64,000 nucleotides of DNA from Pleurotus djamor (GCA_029747585.1 JAPEVF010000142.1:1-64000), one strand, 5' to 3'. Positions 1 to 16,219 are shown, numbered from the stretch's first letter. Numbers and translations are program-made. Notes: generated by a model not told the origin, from the letters alone.

Positions 1-210
1 CTTGAACCTCACGTGATTAGATGTCACGTGACCCACCTTGCAGAGAAAGCAGACCAAAGGCGGCANCCCCCCCACCTTACGCTTTCAGATATATCATTGA
101 ACTTGGGACAAAGAAATCCAAGTTACATAGACACATGTGAGTACAGACATTCGAGTCAAAGTTCGGATTTCTTTGTCCCTGAACTCTCCCACCGCCGAGT
201 TAGCTTGTTG
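1..210. repeat. Direct repeat unit, copy A
   Basis: This stretch recurs almost unchanged at 567-775, with about 356 bp of unrelated DNA between the copies. It holds two CACGTG boxes about 14 bp apart near its start. Compared with copy B, there is one extra ambiguous base at 66, just before a run of seven C, plus a few substitutions. It is cut by the window start, so its left edge is unknown. No gene is visible in it. Confidence 0.9.
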
Positions 211-566
211 CGTGATACGCCCACACGAGCTCGTGAGTGGACAGGTGTATCTAAGGACAAGCTCAACGGTCCGGCCGGTGGGTCCGTGCGTGAGACTTCA
301 TTAGTCATCTATTGCCCCCGAAGACGCGTCGCGTCTCGTTGATTTTCCCTCACTCTTTCAGAGACCCATCCCAACTCTCCCCACTTTTTCTCACCCACCC
401 TCCGCATCCCTTAGCGTGGTTTGGTTGGTCTGGGATTCCAAGCCAGCGGAATTCTAGCATCTTGGCCACGCTCGGTCCCCTTTGGTCCGGCTTTGCTTTC
501 TCGCTCTGCATTCAGCTTTCAAGGCACGGGCTCAGAACTCTCCTTTCCTCCCCTGTTCTGCCCCTC

Positions 567-775
567 CTTGAGCCTCACGTGATTAGATGTCACGTGACCC
601 ACCTTGCAGAGAAAGCAGACCAAAGGCGGCACCCCCCCACCTTACGCTTTCAGATATATCATTGAACTTGGGACAAAGAAATCCAAGTTACATAGACACA
701 TGTGAGTACAGACATTCAAGTCAAAGTTTGGATTTCTTTGTCCCTGAACTCTCCCACCGCCGAGTTAGCTTGTTG
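567..775. repeat. Direct repeat unit, copy B
   Basis: Second copy of the 1-210 repeat, in the same orientation, again with paired CACGTG boxes (about 577-598). Similarity ends sharply after the shared AGCTTGTTG. It lies just past the 3' end of the UstYa-type gene. CACGTG is the classic E-box/Cbf1-type site, so a regulatory role is possible but unproven. Confidence 0.9.
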
Positions 776-821
776 GAAAGCTGGGATGTAGGGTGGACCA
801 GATTACGTAATGTCAAAATAT

Positions 822-1469
822 TCAATTCCACATTGCTTTCCACTTTTTCAAGGCCTCAAACCGAGCGTCCAAGTCATCGTATACGCGCCCCCAGTCTTTA
901 CAAACCATAGCCCCTTCGTTACGGTCTGCCTCAAAGTCCCGCTCCAAAAAATCGCCCGGCTCGATACTTTCGTTGGCTTCGCATAGGATCGTTTGCCTGA
1001 GGTAATTCAGACAGTGATGAACATGATGGGATCCAGCTTCAGGATCAGATGGATCAAAGAGGTCTCGGTGAATGTATCGAAGACAGTGCATCTGGTGGTG
1101 CAGAGTGACGAGGAACAGTCGATTCTCGGATCCAAGACGCGTCCGACCAAAGCCGCCAACACTATTCGGCACGCTTTCCCATTCTTCGTTTGCAAGAGTG
1201 TCTGCTAGGTTGAGGGAGTAGTGGACGGTCTCTTGAAGAGTCATTGCGACCAAGTCTAGGTCGCCCACTGGCAGCTCTATGGGGTAATCGCCACCTCTGT
1301 AGTATTCGGCCACATCGTCAACCTGGAGGACTACTCAGTGTTTACTGGTTAGTATCAGTGCCATTCTTCAAGGATACCATAACTTACTGCGAGAAATATT
1401 CCATGTACACAGGCCGATACTAAACAGGATAAAAGCCCGAAAACCAATAGTGGGATTGGTGGGAGCCAT
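822..1469 (-). CDS. UstYa-like (DUF3328) oxidase family protein
   Basis: Two exons: 1469-1388 and 1330-822, joined over a 57 nt intron with GTAAGT donor and a CTAAC branch site. The product is about 196 aa. Residues about 10-25 form a hydrophobic N-terminal anchor. The family signature HxxHC is present twice, as HQMHC and, about 25 residues later, HVHHC; these histidines are the presumed metal ligands. A YRGGDYP segment precedes them. UstYa proteins in ascomycetes oxidise and cyclise ribosomal peptides or act in other secondary metabolism. No precursor peptide with repeated cores and no other biosynthetic gene is visible nearby, so the substrate is unknown. The start is the first ATG before the anchor. 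Confidence 0.8.
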
Positions 1470-1687
1470 GTTATCCCAAGTGTCCTCCTGCCTTCTATGT
1501 AGGGCGTCCTAAGTGTATCCTGAACATGTGGGTTTGATCAAACGTGAGCATATTGCCCCACTGAGTAGCCGAAATATCTGGCTTCCTCACATTGATCTTA
1601 ATACTTAATATTAGACCTAAGGCCCAAGGACTCACCAAAAACGTCTCGTTTCCTTCCCCCACCACCTGCTCACCTTTTGCCCACAAA

Positions 1688-4319
<2,632 letters not shown>

Positions 4320-6267
4320 TCAATCATCTTCCTGAACAAACGTATCCGCACTCCCAATAATCTGAACATCATCATTCAACGCCATACTCCTGCTCCTACT
4401 CCTTTTCTTCACCTTCACGGACGGTTTCTGCGAGGTCGCCGCATCGGTTGTCGGTGCTAGTGCAACAGGGGGAGCTTTTGGTGCGGGTGTACGGATTTCC
4501 GGACATGGACCGGTGAAATCTTTGCCAGTCATACGCGATAATGTGGAGATGTCTATATCCGTATCGTTAGATTTTTGACAAGGTGGGAGACGCAAGGCAA
4601 AAGAGGAGTGACGTACCAACTGGAATGCGATTGTTTAGACAGTATGTTATCCTAGCTGAATTCCTCTTATCCTCGGCTTTGAACTTGTTCTTGCACGCCG
4701 TTCGGTCGCGGCCTGGTAGCACAAATGCTAGGAGTTCGTAATTCTCCCCATACTGTGAGAGGGCCTATGAAACTTTGATATTAGCAATGCGTCCCATTGA
4801 ATTGACACTAAAGGCGGACATACATGATAGAAAAGCTCCGTTTCCTCTTTACTCCATCGAGAACCACGGCATTTCTTACGGTACGTCCCCGAGTTGACAA
4901 ATTTACTCGTATCGGACTCGACAACATGGGTATACTCCGACGTATCGACATCTTGGTCTCGATCAATGACAAGTGACTCTTCGTCGATGATCGTTTCGCC
5001 ATTAGGTCCTATCCGGACTTGTACGTTGAAACGGTTCGAAGGCAAATTGTCAGAGTAATCGAATTCATTGTTGTTTTCTTCGTCGCCAGAGTCTGCTCCG
5101 GCAAGCGATTGAGATTCGTTCGGGGCAGGCGCGTTCGAAAGACCACCTGCAGCGTTTCCACTGAGCGGGACATCCCCTTCGCCGTCCTCGGTGATTTTGC
5201 CGTACTTCTTCAACTCTGCGAGTTCCCTCATTCTAGCCCTCTGTTGCCTACTTTGAGATTTCCAGGAGACGAAATTGTCTTGGATTTCCACGGCTTTGGA
5301 AGAGATACGCCCCTGCCCTGTATCGCTGCAGAGCGCAGCCATTGTAATGGTAGTGGGGTCAAGCTCTTCGCCAGGACCATCCTCTGGGTTGAATTTGGGC
5401 AAGTTCGGGCTTGTAGCTCTGCGCCGTCGTGTATTCGTAGTAGGTGTGGCTGCATCCCCATCTGAGGGAGGGTTTCGTTTTCGACGTTTTGGATGTTGGG
5501 GAGCTTGGGACGGAGTGTCTTGCTGGGGTGTTGTAGATCTCCTGGTCGTCTTGCGCTTTGGATGTGACGGTTGGTTCTCACTGAGAGATTCAGGTTGCTG
5601 ATTACTAGAACTATCAACTGACGCGTCGCTTTGAGTCGTCTCCACAGGCTGAGATAGCAAAATGGAGGGGTCGGTGGGTTGATCAACGCGAGCACTAATC
5701 GGTGTGGTACTCGAGGGGGAAGGCCCGAGTGTGCTGGATTCACCGATAGCGAAAGCTGAAGCCGCGTGTGAGCTGATTACGGGAGGAACGACAGCAACAG
5801 TCGGGGGCGCCGATGGTGTTATCACAGTCGGTTTTCTTGGGGTAGCAGAGGCGATCAGCGGAGGAACACTGGGTGTTCTTGGGGGTGGTGGCTGGGGCGT
5901 GGCAAGAGGCCGTGGTTGAGGAGGACGCGGCACCGTAGTGGGGGTTGTAGGGGGTAGAACAGGACTACTGAAAGTCAAGACGGAGAAATGTCCCGAGGAA
6001 GACATGTCCGAGGGGAGCGAAGACGGAGGCGGCATGTCACGCGACGAAGACGGTGCCGTCTGGAACGAAAAGTCATGGACGCTGGGTCCTGCATTGGGAT
6101 TTGGATTGGAGTCTGAGGGTACGGAAGGTTGACGGGGAAGCGATGGGCCGCGGGACTTTGCTTTGGCGACGGGCTTGAAGATCGTCCCGCGCTTATCTGC
6201 AGTGCTCAAGTCAGTTACAAGTGCAAGCCAACGCGGCAAACTTGAACTCACTGACTCGCGTCGTCAT
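4320..6267 (-). CDS. bdp1: TFIIIB subunit B'' (Bdp1), SANT domain
   Basis: Bdp1 joins TBP and Brf1 in TFIIIB, which positions RNA polymerase III on tRNA and 5S genes. Four exons: 6267-6252, 6196-4824, 4764-4617 and 4552-4320, all with GT-AG introns. The first exon gives MTTRVNKRGTIFKPV, the usual N-terminus. A long Pro/Ser/Thr-rich tract follows, then the conserved blocks TMAALCSDTGQGRISSK, GPNGETIIDEESLVI and SGTYRKKCRGSRWS. The SANT domain runs across the second intron (WSKEETELFYH, then ALSQYGENYELLAFVLPGRD and KNKFKAEDK). The lysine-rich C-terminus ends shortly after. Its upstream region touches the outer edge of the left inverted arm. Confidence 0.9.
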
Positions 6268-6852
6268 CAAGCACGGAAAGGAGACTTGAAGGAGGCAAAA
6301 AGCGTATGTTGGGCGCTTGTGGAAAATGTGATCGACGCCGTCGAACCTCGGTGAAATGACTCATCTTCATTCCACTGCAACCATCCACATCCTCTGTCTC
6401 AGTGTTACCACTGAATATGTCATTCACAATACTCAAATCGTGTGATCAAGCTCAAGCCTCAGGCTTCAAGCTCAAGTAAAAATCAAGCTGTGTGCCTTTA
6501 CATCAACAATTGGTACTGCAAGAGTGGCAGAGTGCAAGCGGAGTGCTAACCAACGAGGATGTTTCGTACTTCACCAATTACCATTGCCATCCACGGTGCT
6601 CAAAAGGCGTGATCAACACTCTGATCCGAGAAAAGTGTGTGTTTACAAATATGCCGCACTGCAAGAGTGTGACTCAACAACTGGCTACAAACAAGACTTC
6701 GACTTGCGATGCAGTTCTACTGCACCATCTGAACAAAAACGTAGAATGGCTCTGGGAACGTGTGTGAAATAATCCACCGTATCTATGTACACGGTTTCGT
6801 TGAGAGTGGGAGCTTGGCCGTCAAATACCGCCGAGAAAGGGAACCAACGCAT

Positions 6853-7434
6853 TCATCCTTCATGCTCGGCTTCTTCTTGAAGCTGTCGACCCCCCAAGTT
6901 CTGCAAGACTCCGCCGAAAAGCCAGATCTAGGATACCAGTCCAGATGTGAAGATGTTAGTGCATTGTGAAAACAAGTGGGATCAAGCTCACCAAAAAGCT
7001 CACCAAGAAAAACACGAAGAAGCGCCAAACTGTCCAGTCAACGTCAACATTCACTTCACCCCCTCCCTCCCTCTGAATCCCAGCATCGACAATACCGACG
7101 GCATCCATGTCACCCTGCCTATTTTCATTGGCTAGCTGAGGTGGTGGCTGGCAGATGAAGTGAGACCAAGAACAAGCAAAAGCCGACCTGCCACAGACCT
7201 GGAGATTGTGTTCTCGAACGTTGTGAAGACCTTGAAACTCATTGATAGTCTTGTCAAGAGGTGAGTACATATGAAAGCGAGATAATACGAGATATCACGT
7301 ACCAAGGACGGGTCAAAAAGATAAAAAGGCCGGGCATACGGTTCGTATCGTCTGAATGAAGTAGCCGAAGTCGAGAAACCAGCTACCGCAAGGGAGCCTC
7401 TCTGTGTGCGTTTCGGAACGCGATATACTGGCAT
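6853..7434 (-). CDS. Small single-pass membrane protein, left-arm copy
   Basis: Not a recognised family. Four short exons with GT-AG introns and compatible phases read from MPVYRVPKRTQ to a C-terminus QEEAEHEG, about 108 aa. The N-terminal half is basic, with Ser/Thr and Arg residues that could be a mitochondrial presequence. A hydrophobic segment near residues 73-95 (VWRFFVFFL, then IWLFGGVLQNL after an intron) should span a membrane, and an acidic tail follows. The same structure with the same introns is present at 19876-20459, which argues for a real gene. The start is the ATG at the head of the conserved frame; an upstream exon cannot be excluded. Confidence 0.5.
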
Positions 7435-9245
7435 TATGCTGGAGGAGTTACACGCAATAAGGGCGGACGAGTGTCTGGAACTGAGGGGAGGAGTAAGTGT
7501 GTTTTGACGAGTGCGCATTCAAAGCTAATTTATGTAATTGGTTAGCAAAAATCCGGATTTGGGCAACAAAATTTGTGGATTCCACAGAATACCTCTTCAA
7601 TGCGATAAATATTGTGGAAGAATGCATACATCGTCTGGGACGTCTCGTACATGCCCAGTGGATATCCCTTCGACGAGGATGGTTGTCGTTGTGACAGAGT
7701 GACACGTTACGGACGTGAGTCACACCTCTCCTCCTCGTACCATGATGACAGAGAAATTAACTGGGCAGACATACCTTATAGCGCAGTCCGGGCCACATCA
7801 CTGTGTGACCAAGACATACTGTGGGCAGCAAGACAAGGTCGCCGGCGCAATAATCAAGCTGGAAGTGGTCGGCCTTTGCTAAGGCACAAGAGTCAACGTC
7901 CGCAAGTAGAACCAGAATGAGTCCGAGCACAAGTTGCGGTAAGTCGCGCATAACAGCTTCAGATACATGGTCGTCCGCATGCATTTTGACGGACATCCGA
8001 CAAACTGGTTCGGTCGTGCATGAGAGGAAGGTAGGATGTTGGCTTGTTCGACGACCTGAGTACCAAAGTGGGTCGGTTAACAGCATGAACATATCGGCAA
8101 GATAGCCAAGACCGCCTCTCGTTGACCAACAGTGTCTGTGTCTCTGTGTGAAGAAGAGTTCTTTAGAGTTCTTAACGTCAACGAGACACGAGAGGTCGAC
8201 GCACCAGTCACTGTCCGAAGGGGCACTCACTCTCAAAGAAAGGAGTAAAAAAACAGGTGAGCCGCCTTTCTGCTCAAGAGATTCATACGACACGGTCCGT
8301 CCAGCCCAGTTGTTTGAAACCATGGTACATTCGCCAATCCCCTACGATATCAACACCCTCGGCCGTGGTGTGGCCACATCACCCCCCTCCTGTGCCCTGC
8401 GCTTGCTGAATCGGGGATGGTGTATCAGATATCCAGTACAAGTTCGCCGAACCTGTATGGTACAGTTCGGCGGACTCTGTATCCTGACAGATATGACAAG
8501 GCCATGCCATGGGGGTTGCATGATCTACGTCCAAGATATGACCAGAGAAATTTTTCTGGCCATCGCGGTCAGTGTCCTATCGATGCTGAGGGTTGAGCAT
8601 TGCTGAAGTAACGGAAACGCAGACATTATCGGTCGATAATGATCAGGTCAAGAAATGGGAGCAGAAGCGGAAGGCGCTTGTTGGGTCAACGGTATGGTTT
8701 GGTTGAAGGCCGCAGGCGTGGCCACAAGCCGGCCACTCAACTCATTTGCCCCCTAAAAACGTGGTCTCCCAGCTCACCTGGTCTCCGTCGCGCAACATCG
8801 CCGTTTTCCAGCTCGACCGCCCACATTTTGTTTTTCCTGTTCTCTCCACCCGAATATCGACAAAATATTCCCGCACGGCCTCATCTACTCGCCAACCCTC
8901 CAACACCTCGTTTTCCAAGGTTGACTCCGACCGATCTCTCTACGCACCAGTTCTTTCATTTTTCCAACCGTGAATTTTATTCCACGACGCCCAAAGGTCC
9001 AAGTCCCCCTCGTATTCTCGGGCTGCTCGCCTATACTACGCCTCGTTCAAGTAAAGAACTAGGCGGTCGCCAACCTAAGGCCACCCTTTTCTGAGAAAGA
9101 CGAACCACAGGCTGTCGACCATCGCATCCAAAGGCTCCCAATTATCTCGAATAATGTCTTATAAAATTCGATGCCTTGTCAGACTCGTACAAAAAAAGTT
9201 CAATAATACACAATTTCTTCTATGGCTCTATCCCCCTCTCTATCT
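7435..9245. other. Conserved inter-gene part of left arm, no firm gene
   Basis: This part of the arm has no gene I can name. About 7440-8180 is nearly identical to its partner in the right arm (about 19130-19870) although it shows no convincing coding structure. Several frames are open, including 8323-7757 on the minus strand, but the two copies do not preserve the same full-length frame. About 8640-9100 is pyrimidine-rich on the + strand, like a promoter or 5' leader, with no supported downstream gene. Confidence 0.4.
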
Positions 9246-10863
<1,618 letters not shown>

Positions 10864-10907
10864 TCTGGTGATAATCTTAGTTCAGGCCGTGTTGATGAGA
10901 AAACCTG

Positions 10908-10915
10908 TATTTATA
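10908..10915 (-). promoter_or_regulatory. TATA-like box of left OYE gene
   Basis: TATAAATA on the minus strand, about 45 nt before the start codon of the left Old Yellow Enzyme gene. The same octamer sits at the same distance in the other arm (16458-16465), although flanking bases have diverged. Confidence 0.45.
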
Positions 10916-10939
10916 CGTTGGATGAGTAAGATCTTCATG

Positions 10940-11310
10940 ACATCAAGCTAAGCTCTGAGGAAGGCGCAGGAATACCACAACAAGGACAAATACCGCGTTC
11001 ACCGTCGCATGCATCGTCCGCCCCTGCCAATCGCGGCGACGCCAAACTGGGAGCTCAAAGGAAACGATGTCGACTCGCTCAAAAGCATCCCAGAAAGGTT
11101 CCTTCTTCACCATGTCTGAGTTTGCCACCAACTAACTTGTGACATAGTTGTGTAACTCTCCAGTCGCTGCGTCAAAGTCAGTGAGTTCATTGATTGCGTT
11201 CCCCGAGTTCGCCGCTCACCACATTTCCATAGCCCGAGATTTCTGGGTGTCCGCATTCCCCAAGTTTTCCAGTAGGGCTCGCGGTACAAAGTCACAGGAG
11301 GTTACTCCCC
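10940..11310 (-). pseudogene. Probable gene fragment at the inner edge of the left arm
   Basis: On the minus strand, a frame from about 11310 (FVPRALLENLGNADTQKSRAME) leads into a GTGAGC donor, a short exon (DWRVTQLCHK) and a further possible exon near 11080. This looks like real but incomplete coding sequence of a protein I do not recognise. It starts where unique DNA begins and stops near the repeat edge. The + strand of the same DNA also has an open frame near 10950-11110, so the assignment is tentative. Confidence 0.3.
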
Positions 11311-13001
11311 CTCCTCACACCATCCAGACGAGAGGAAAATGCGACCTTCACATAGGCCCCGTCATCTTCCCTGATACCCTCTTCTACGAGGTGCATTATC
11401 TACCTCCAAAGCCACCGCAGTCTCAGCTGCCAACATTGTCTCTTTCAGCTGGATACACAACTGCAAAACCTGCGCAGGCTACCCCACAGCCCAGTGGNCG
11501 TCCTCATCGTCAACACATGCACCACCCGCGGCTGCTCAGATGTCTCCTCTAAGCTCAATAACTCCTGCACTTATCAATCAAGTCAACACAGCGGCTTCGA
11601 CCAACCCAACTCTCGCCAACCTTCTCCAGCTAGCAGCCACAGGCAGAGCAACCCCCGATCAACTCAAAACTCTTGGTCTTCTCATCCAATCGCTAGCTAC
11701 AGTCGGTTCTATGAACCCCTCCCTCGAACCTGGCTCCTTACAGCAGCCTGTGAGACCTTTTGACCTCGTCCTTGAGTTTCCAGAGTGCCCATATGACAGG
11801 TTCCTCTTCCCGAGATGTCAAGTCGTCTGCGAGAGAATGTCGAATAACACACTTTCTACGTATCAGGACATATTGATCGCGGCACCTATACCCTTCTCTA
11901 CGGAGACCGACGCGTCGGCGCCCTCGACTACTGCTGCCCCTGTTCCGACTACGACCACTTCAACTACGACCACTACGGCTACGGCTACGGCTACGGCTAC
12001 GGCTACGACGGCTACCCCACCTCCCGTGCCACCATGTCTGCAAGTAGCTACTATGCGAATCAAGTCGGCTCCAGTCACGCTTTGGGAGACACTCTCAAAA
12101 TGGATGGGAGATGAAGAAACTGTGTCGCGTAACCGCCAATACTTGAGCAGACTTGTGAGTGGCCAACGATCATATCTGTGCGAGATGAACTAACTTCCTA
12201 TTGATGCAGCAACCGAGTCGGGTTTACCTCGCTCATCGTATACGGGAAGGCCCCTTACTCACTGAATTACAAACTGTAAGAGTCGAACAAAAGCAGTTCG
12301 AAGTGGAATTGATATTGACCTCACCTTAGCTCTCTGCCCCCAATTTCACGATGAAATCCATCGATCCCACCGCTCCAGGTGGTGTAAAACCAAAACGCAA
12401 GTATACCAAACGCGAACCGAAGCCTAAACCTGCTGCTGTCCCCAAGATTGCTCCGCCATCGTTCCTCGTTTTAACACCACAACCACAACCACCTCCAGTA
12501 ACTCAAGCAGGACCTTCTGTCGTTAGTACTACAAGTCAACCGCCCTCTGTATTACCAGTTCCGCCATTGACGATACCATCCGTTCTCGCATCATCATCTT
12601 CAACAACACCATATCCTACACCTCCCATCGCAACGGCGTCATCAACACCGTCGACATCAACGTCGACACCAACACCTGGTCCTCCCCCATCCAAAAAGCA
12701 GCGCGTCAAGCCACCTAAACAGCCTCTCCCCAGGATCGCGTGTTTCTCGTGTGACATGACTGACGTTCCGTTGATCATGGGTGGTCGTAAGTCATATCGT
12801 TCATTCCAACCTCGTCTTGTATCAGTACTCACGCGATTTCGAATAGGCTTCTGTCGACCGTGTGTAGAGTCTGGAAAAGCCAATCCAGATATCCCGCAAC
12901 CTTTACGATCGACAGGTTCAACGCACCGTTCATACTATCAGCCCGTCACCCCCTCTAGTACCGCCCAATCCGCCCAATCCAGCCAAGGCACTACGAAATA
13001 G
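11311..13001 (+). CDS. Nuclear protein with degenerate GATA-type zinc finger
   Basis: Several exons on the + strand. The first recognisable one contains TRGKCDLHIGPVIFPDTL; the true start is not resolved. The next runs from MSPLSSITPALINQ through RPFDLVLEFPECPYDRF and a Thr/Ala repeat to WMGDEETVSRNRQYL. Two further exons give GPLLTELQT and LSAPNFTMKSIDP, then a Pro-rich basic tract (KPKRKYTKREPKPK). The C-terminus holds CFSCDMTDVPLIMGG, an intron, then FCRPC. This C-x2-C/C-x2-C spacing resembles a GATA-type finger that has lost its aromatic core. A chromatin or transcription role is likely but unproven. An N at 11498 sits at a frame change near the first exon. Confidence 0.55.
11972..12006. 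repeat. CTACGG microsatellite
   Basis: About six tandem copies of the hexamer CTACGG inside the GATA-like gene. It is translated as an alternating Thr-Ala run, so length changes keep the frame. Confidence 0.85.
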
Positions 13002-13209
13002 TAGATTCATCTTCATATTACAGTGGTTGTGTTTAAGGATGAGAGTGAAAGAATGCGTATAATTTATAACTTAATGCCAATGAATATGAATGAAAGTATT
13101 AGACAATAAGAATAAGTGATGCAAGAAGAAAGTGATGATGATGATGATGACGATAGCGAGTAGCGAGCAGTGTTGTCAGATATAAAACAAAAAGCGAGTG
13201 AGGAGAGAG

Positions 13210-16200
13210 TTAGTCAAGGACTCTGATCATCCATCCTATCCACCATGTCGCAACCGCAAGCTGCATGAGGACAATGAGGAACTCGACCAACACGGCGGAC
13301 CATTGGATGAGGATGACAACCAAGAAGAAAGGAACGATAAGCCAGCGAAAACCACTATGAGCGATGATATGCAGACTGTAGTGCCGGCTCGATGTGAGAG
13401 CCGCACGAAGTTGGAGGATACAAACGGCGGCAGAGATAAAGAAGAAAAGGCAGAAACCTAGCCAATGACGGCAGGAACGACGAGGGAGGTGTTTGATGGG
13501 GTAGCGTTTGGGTTCGCCGGTAAATTCGTTGCGGTAGAGGGGAATGATGAGGAAGTCTTGAACATCGACACCGATGGTCTTTCCGTACGTTCGCCAGAGG
13601 GGGGTGACTTGATCCAGGAGGAAGGTAAGTGCGTCCATGCCGAATTCCCAAACTTGTTGGTACTGGTCTTTGTAGCTTTCTTCAAGAGCGACGATGTAAG
13701 AGAGCTAGGAAGGGGTGTCAAACGAGGTCCTTCGGTGGAGAGAGAGTCGCTTACCTCTGGATATACAACCGACGTATGTGCCAGCGTGTCGTTGTATTCT
13801 ACCTTGACCTCTCCGTGCAACGCTTTTACATCCTTGAGCACTTTGGCGACTTCATGAGCCTTAACCACAATCTCCTCATGTTGCGCAGTGATAGCTCCCA
13901 AAGAGCGAGTGAGGGACATGATAGGATCATTAAGAACACTCCTGATAGGACCCGGTGTCTTCTCATCCGCACTGTAGATATATTGTTCCAGGACACGGCG
14001 CTGACGAAGGACACGGTTGTGGATATCTTCAACTGCACGGAAACCACGAAGCTTGCGAGTGGAACCTGTTACAGCGGATGGGTCGTGACCAAAGGCGTCG
14101 AGGACATCTGGAGGCATCCCAGTATGGGGAGCACCAAGCATGTTCATGAGGTTTCCTTGGAGCGTATCATGCTCCCGCACAATGGTAGCTATACGATTCA
14201 GTGTCTGGCGGACGCGGGTATTCTGAGCGTTGAGTTCCTCCATCAGTCTGAAAATATGTTAATTACAATGAAATAGATGAGGTTTGAGGAGTAAACATAC
14301 TTGAACTTATGGTCATACTCCTCACGAAGCCTTTCCTCAGCCTGCCGTTTCTCTTGTGAATTCAGGAGACTCATGGAAGACTTCGTTGATATTCGTGGCT
14401 TCCTACGAGATGCGTCTGGTACTGTCGGAGAAGCCAACCTTGAAGCAATCAAACCAGGAGGTTCAGCACCAGTATATGGGATGACACCGGGCACTATGTG
14501 GCCAAGCATGACAGCAGAACTCGGCGTCACGCCGTCATCGTCCTCCAAGGGCTCTTTGGGCGGATCCTTCATTGGTGGTTCCACAGAGAGGCGAGATAGT
14601 ATGACATGGAGGTCGCTGGGACGTCGTCGCTTGACTCTCGGTCTGGGTACGGGGCTTCTCCGGTCGTTGTCGGATGCATCTGACATGGAGTGAGGCGCAG
14701 AGAATTTACCCTCACTCGTCGGTAGATTACGTCTCATGCGTGTAGACATGCCACGAAGATGAGACAAACTGGCTGTTGGAGATGCCGGAGGAGGTGGATG
14801 AACCGGATTACTGATGGCACTGTAGACAGATTCTCCACTTCGTCGTGAATCGACATCGAACGAATTGCGGCCCGACCCAGGAGCAGGTCTGTCTGTTGGC
14901 AAAGGAAGGCCCAATGTATCGTCTATTGGGGGTAATACATTCAGGATAACCCCAGTCGGAGAGGCAGAAGGTGACTCGGGGATCGTCTCCATAAAATGCT
15001 CGTAGTGTTGAGATTGGCAATATCGTTCCATAGCGAGTGCAGACAAATGCCACGGAAATTTAGGGCCGTCTTTGTGCACGCGTCGCTTCTCGAGGTGCCT
15101 GAGCCATGTAAAAGGTTCGGCGTGCTCGAGACCACTCCGTGTAAGAGCATCCTGTCCTTCAAGCCACTTGTATATCTTCAAAGGGTTTAGCCGAACCGAA
15201 GGCGTTTCCAAGCGGTCATAGACAAGTTTGTATCGTCGTCCAAGTTGCTGAGAGATAATCTCCGCCTTCCTCAAGGACTGAGGAGACGCCGACGACTTGA
15301 GGTGTATCAGTTTCATCTGGTAATCGTCGTCGGCCTTCTTGAGATCAACGTTTGATATATTTGCAGCCTTGTCTTTGCCCTTACGCCTGTGAATGGACAG
15401 AGACCATCGTTTGTCTGATTTCTCGTCATCCGAAGCGTCTCCAGCCCAATCCAAAGTGTCGCCGTCGTCTATCGACGAAGGTACAGGGTGTGGTGTTACC
15501 GGCGTGTTGCTAGCAACTGTAGATGGACCAAAATCGACCTCGGAGTTGGTAAGAATGGGTCTACGTTGTGGTGAGGGTGAAGGTGAAGTGATGGGTGACG
15601 TGCGGTAGATAGTGGGTCGCGGTGGTGATGAGACAGAGGATGATGGTGAGCTTGGGAGATTTCTCGGAAGATGCGGAGGCAGCCCAGCTCGAATGCGAGC
15701 TTCACGACGTGCCTTCAGCTTGAGAGCCTTTTGTACGTCATGAAGTACTTGTGGATCTGAAGTGTACTGTTAATGAGGAAATTTAACGAGGCGTCGGGTA
15801 GACTTGCCTTCATGTGCTGTCGGAGCGGATGACATACGTCAGTACTGACTTGAATACGAGTATGGGGTTATGGACTCACAAAGATCATATTCGTCGGAGA
15901 AAGCACCTAGACTGGAAGTGCCGCTTGTGTAGGAAGTCATGCCTGAGCTTCCTGATGCCATCCGTGGGCGTCTGGACGACTCTGCGGGGTTGAAGGGATG
16001 CGACGGTCTCCGGGGTTCGTTTACTGCAGAAGAGACTCGGACGCTCCTCTTCGCCTGGGCATTCCGTCCAGCAGGTCTTTCCGGAGACTCTACGGTTATG
16101 AGAATCTTTCTACTAGTCGCCGGTCCATGAGATGAAGAAGCCACGGGTTGTTGCGGTGTGGAACTTGTAGCAGCATCGTTGGGTCCTGAATGGTTTGCAT

Positions 16201-16219
16201 TCGGCTCAGTCTCTGCCAT
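13210..16219 (-). CDS. Large coiled-coil protein with C-terminal membrane segments
   Basis: Not assigned to a named family. It starts at MAETEPNANHSG (16219) with a Ser/Pro-rich N-terminus. An exon beginning DPQVLHDVQKALKLKARREA follows, then a conserved-looking block RLNPLKIYKWLEGQDALTRSG with WLRHLEKRRVHKDGPKFPWHLSALAMERY. Next come a long disordered region and a coiled coil (about 14330-13830) containing EELNAQNTRVRQTLNRIATIVREH. The C-terminus has two hydrophobic stretches, HWLGFCLFFFISAAVCIL and WLIVPFFLVVILIQW with LIVLMQLAVATWW, and ends at RVLD. This layout suits a membrane-anchored cytoplasmic scaffold. It is the second gene of the unique core between the arms and is transcribed convergently with the GATA-like gene. 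Confidence 0.65.

Noticed and set aside
1..775. LTR retrotransposon with 210 bp LTRs
   Set aside because: The 356 bp between the repeats has no primer-binding site, polypurine tract or coding sequence, and no TG...CA ends or target duplication were found.
993..1208. Open + strand frame across the UstYa exon
   Set aside because: It is antisense to a well-supported coding exon and has no family features of its own.
5019..6132. Several open + strand frames over BDP1
   Set aside because: Shadows of the long Pro/Ser-rich BDP1 exon; their Gly/Val-rich composition is the antisense of Pro codons.
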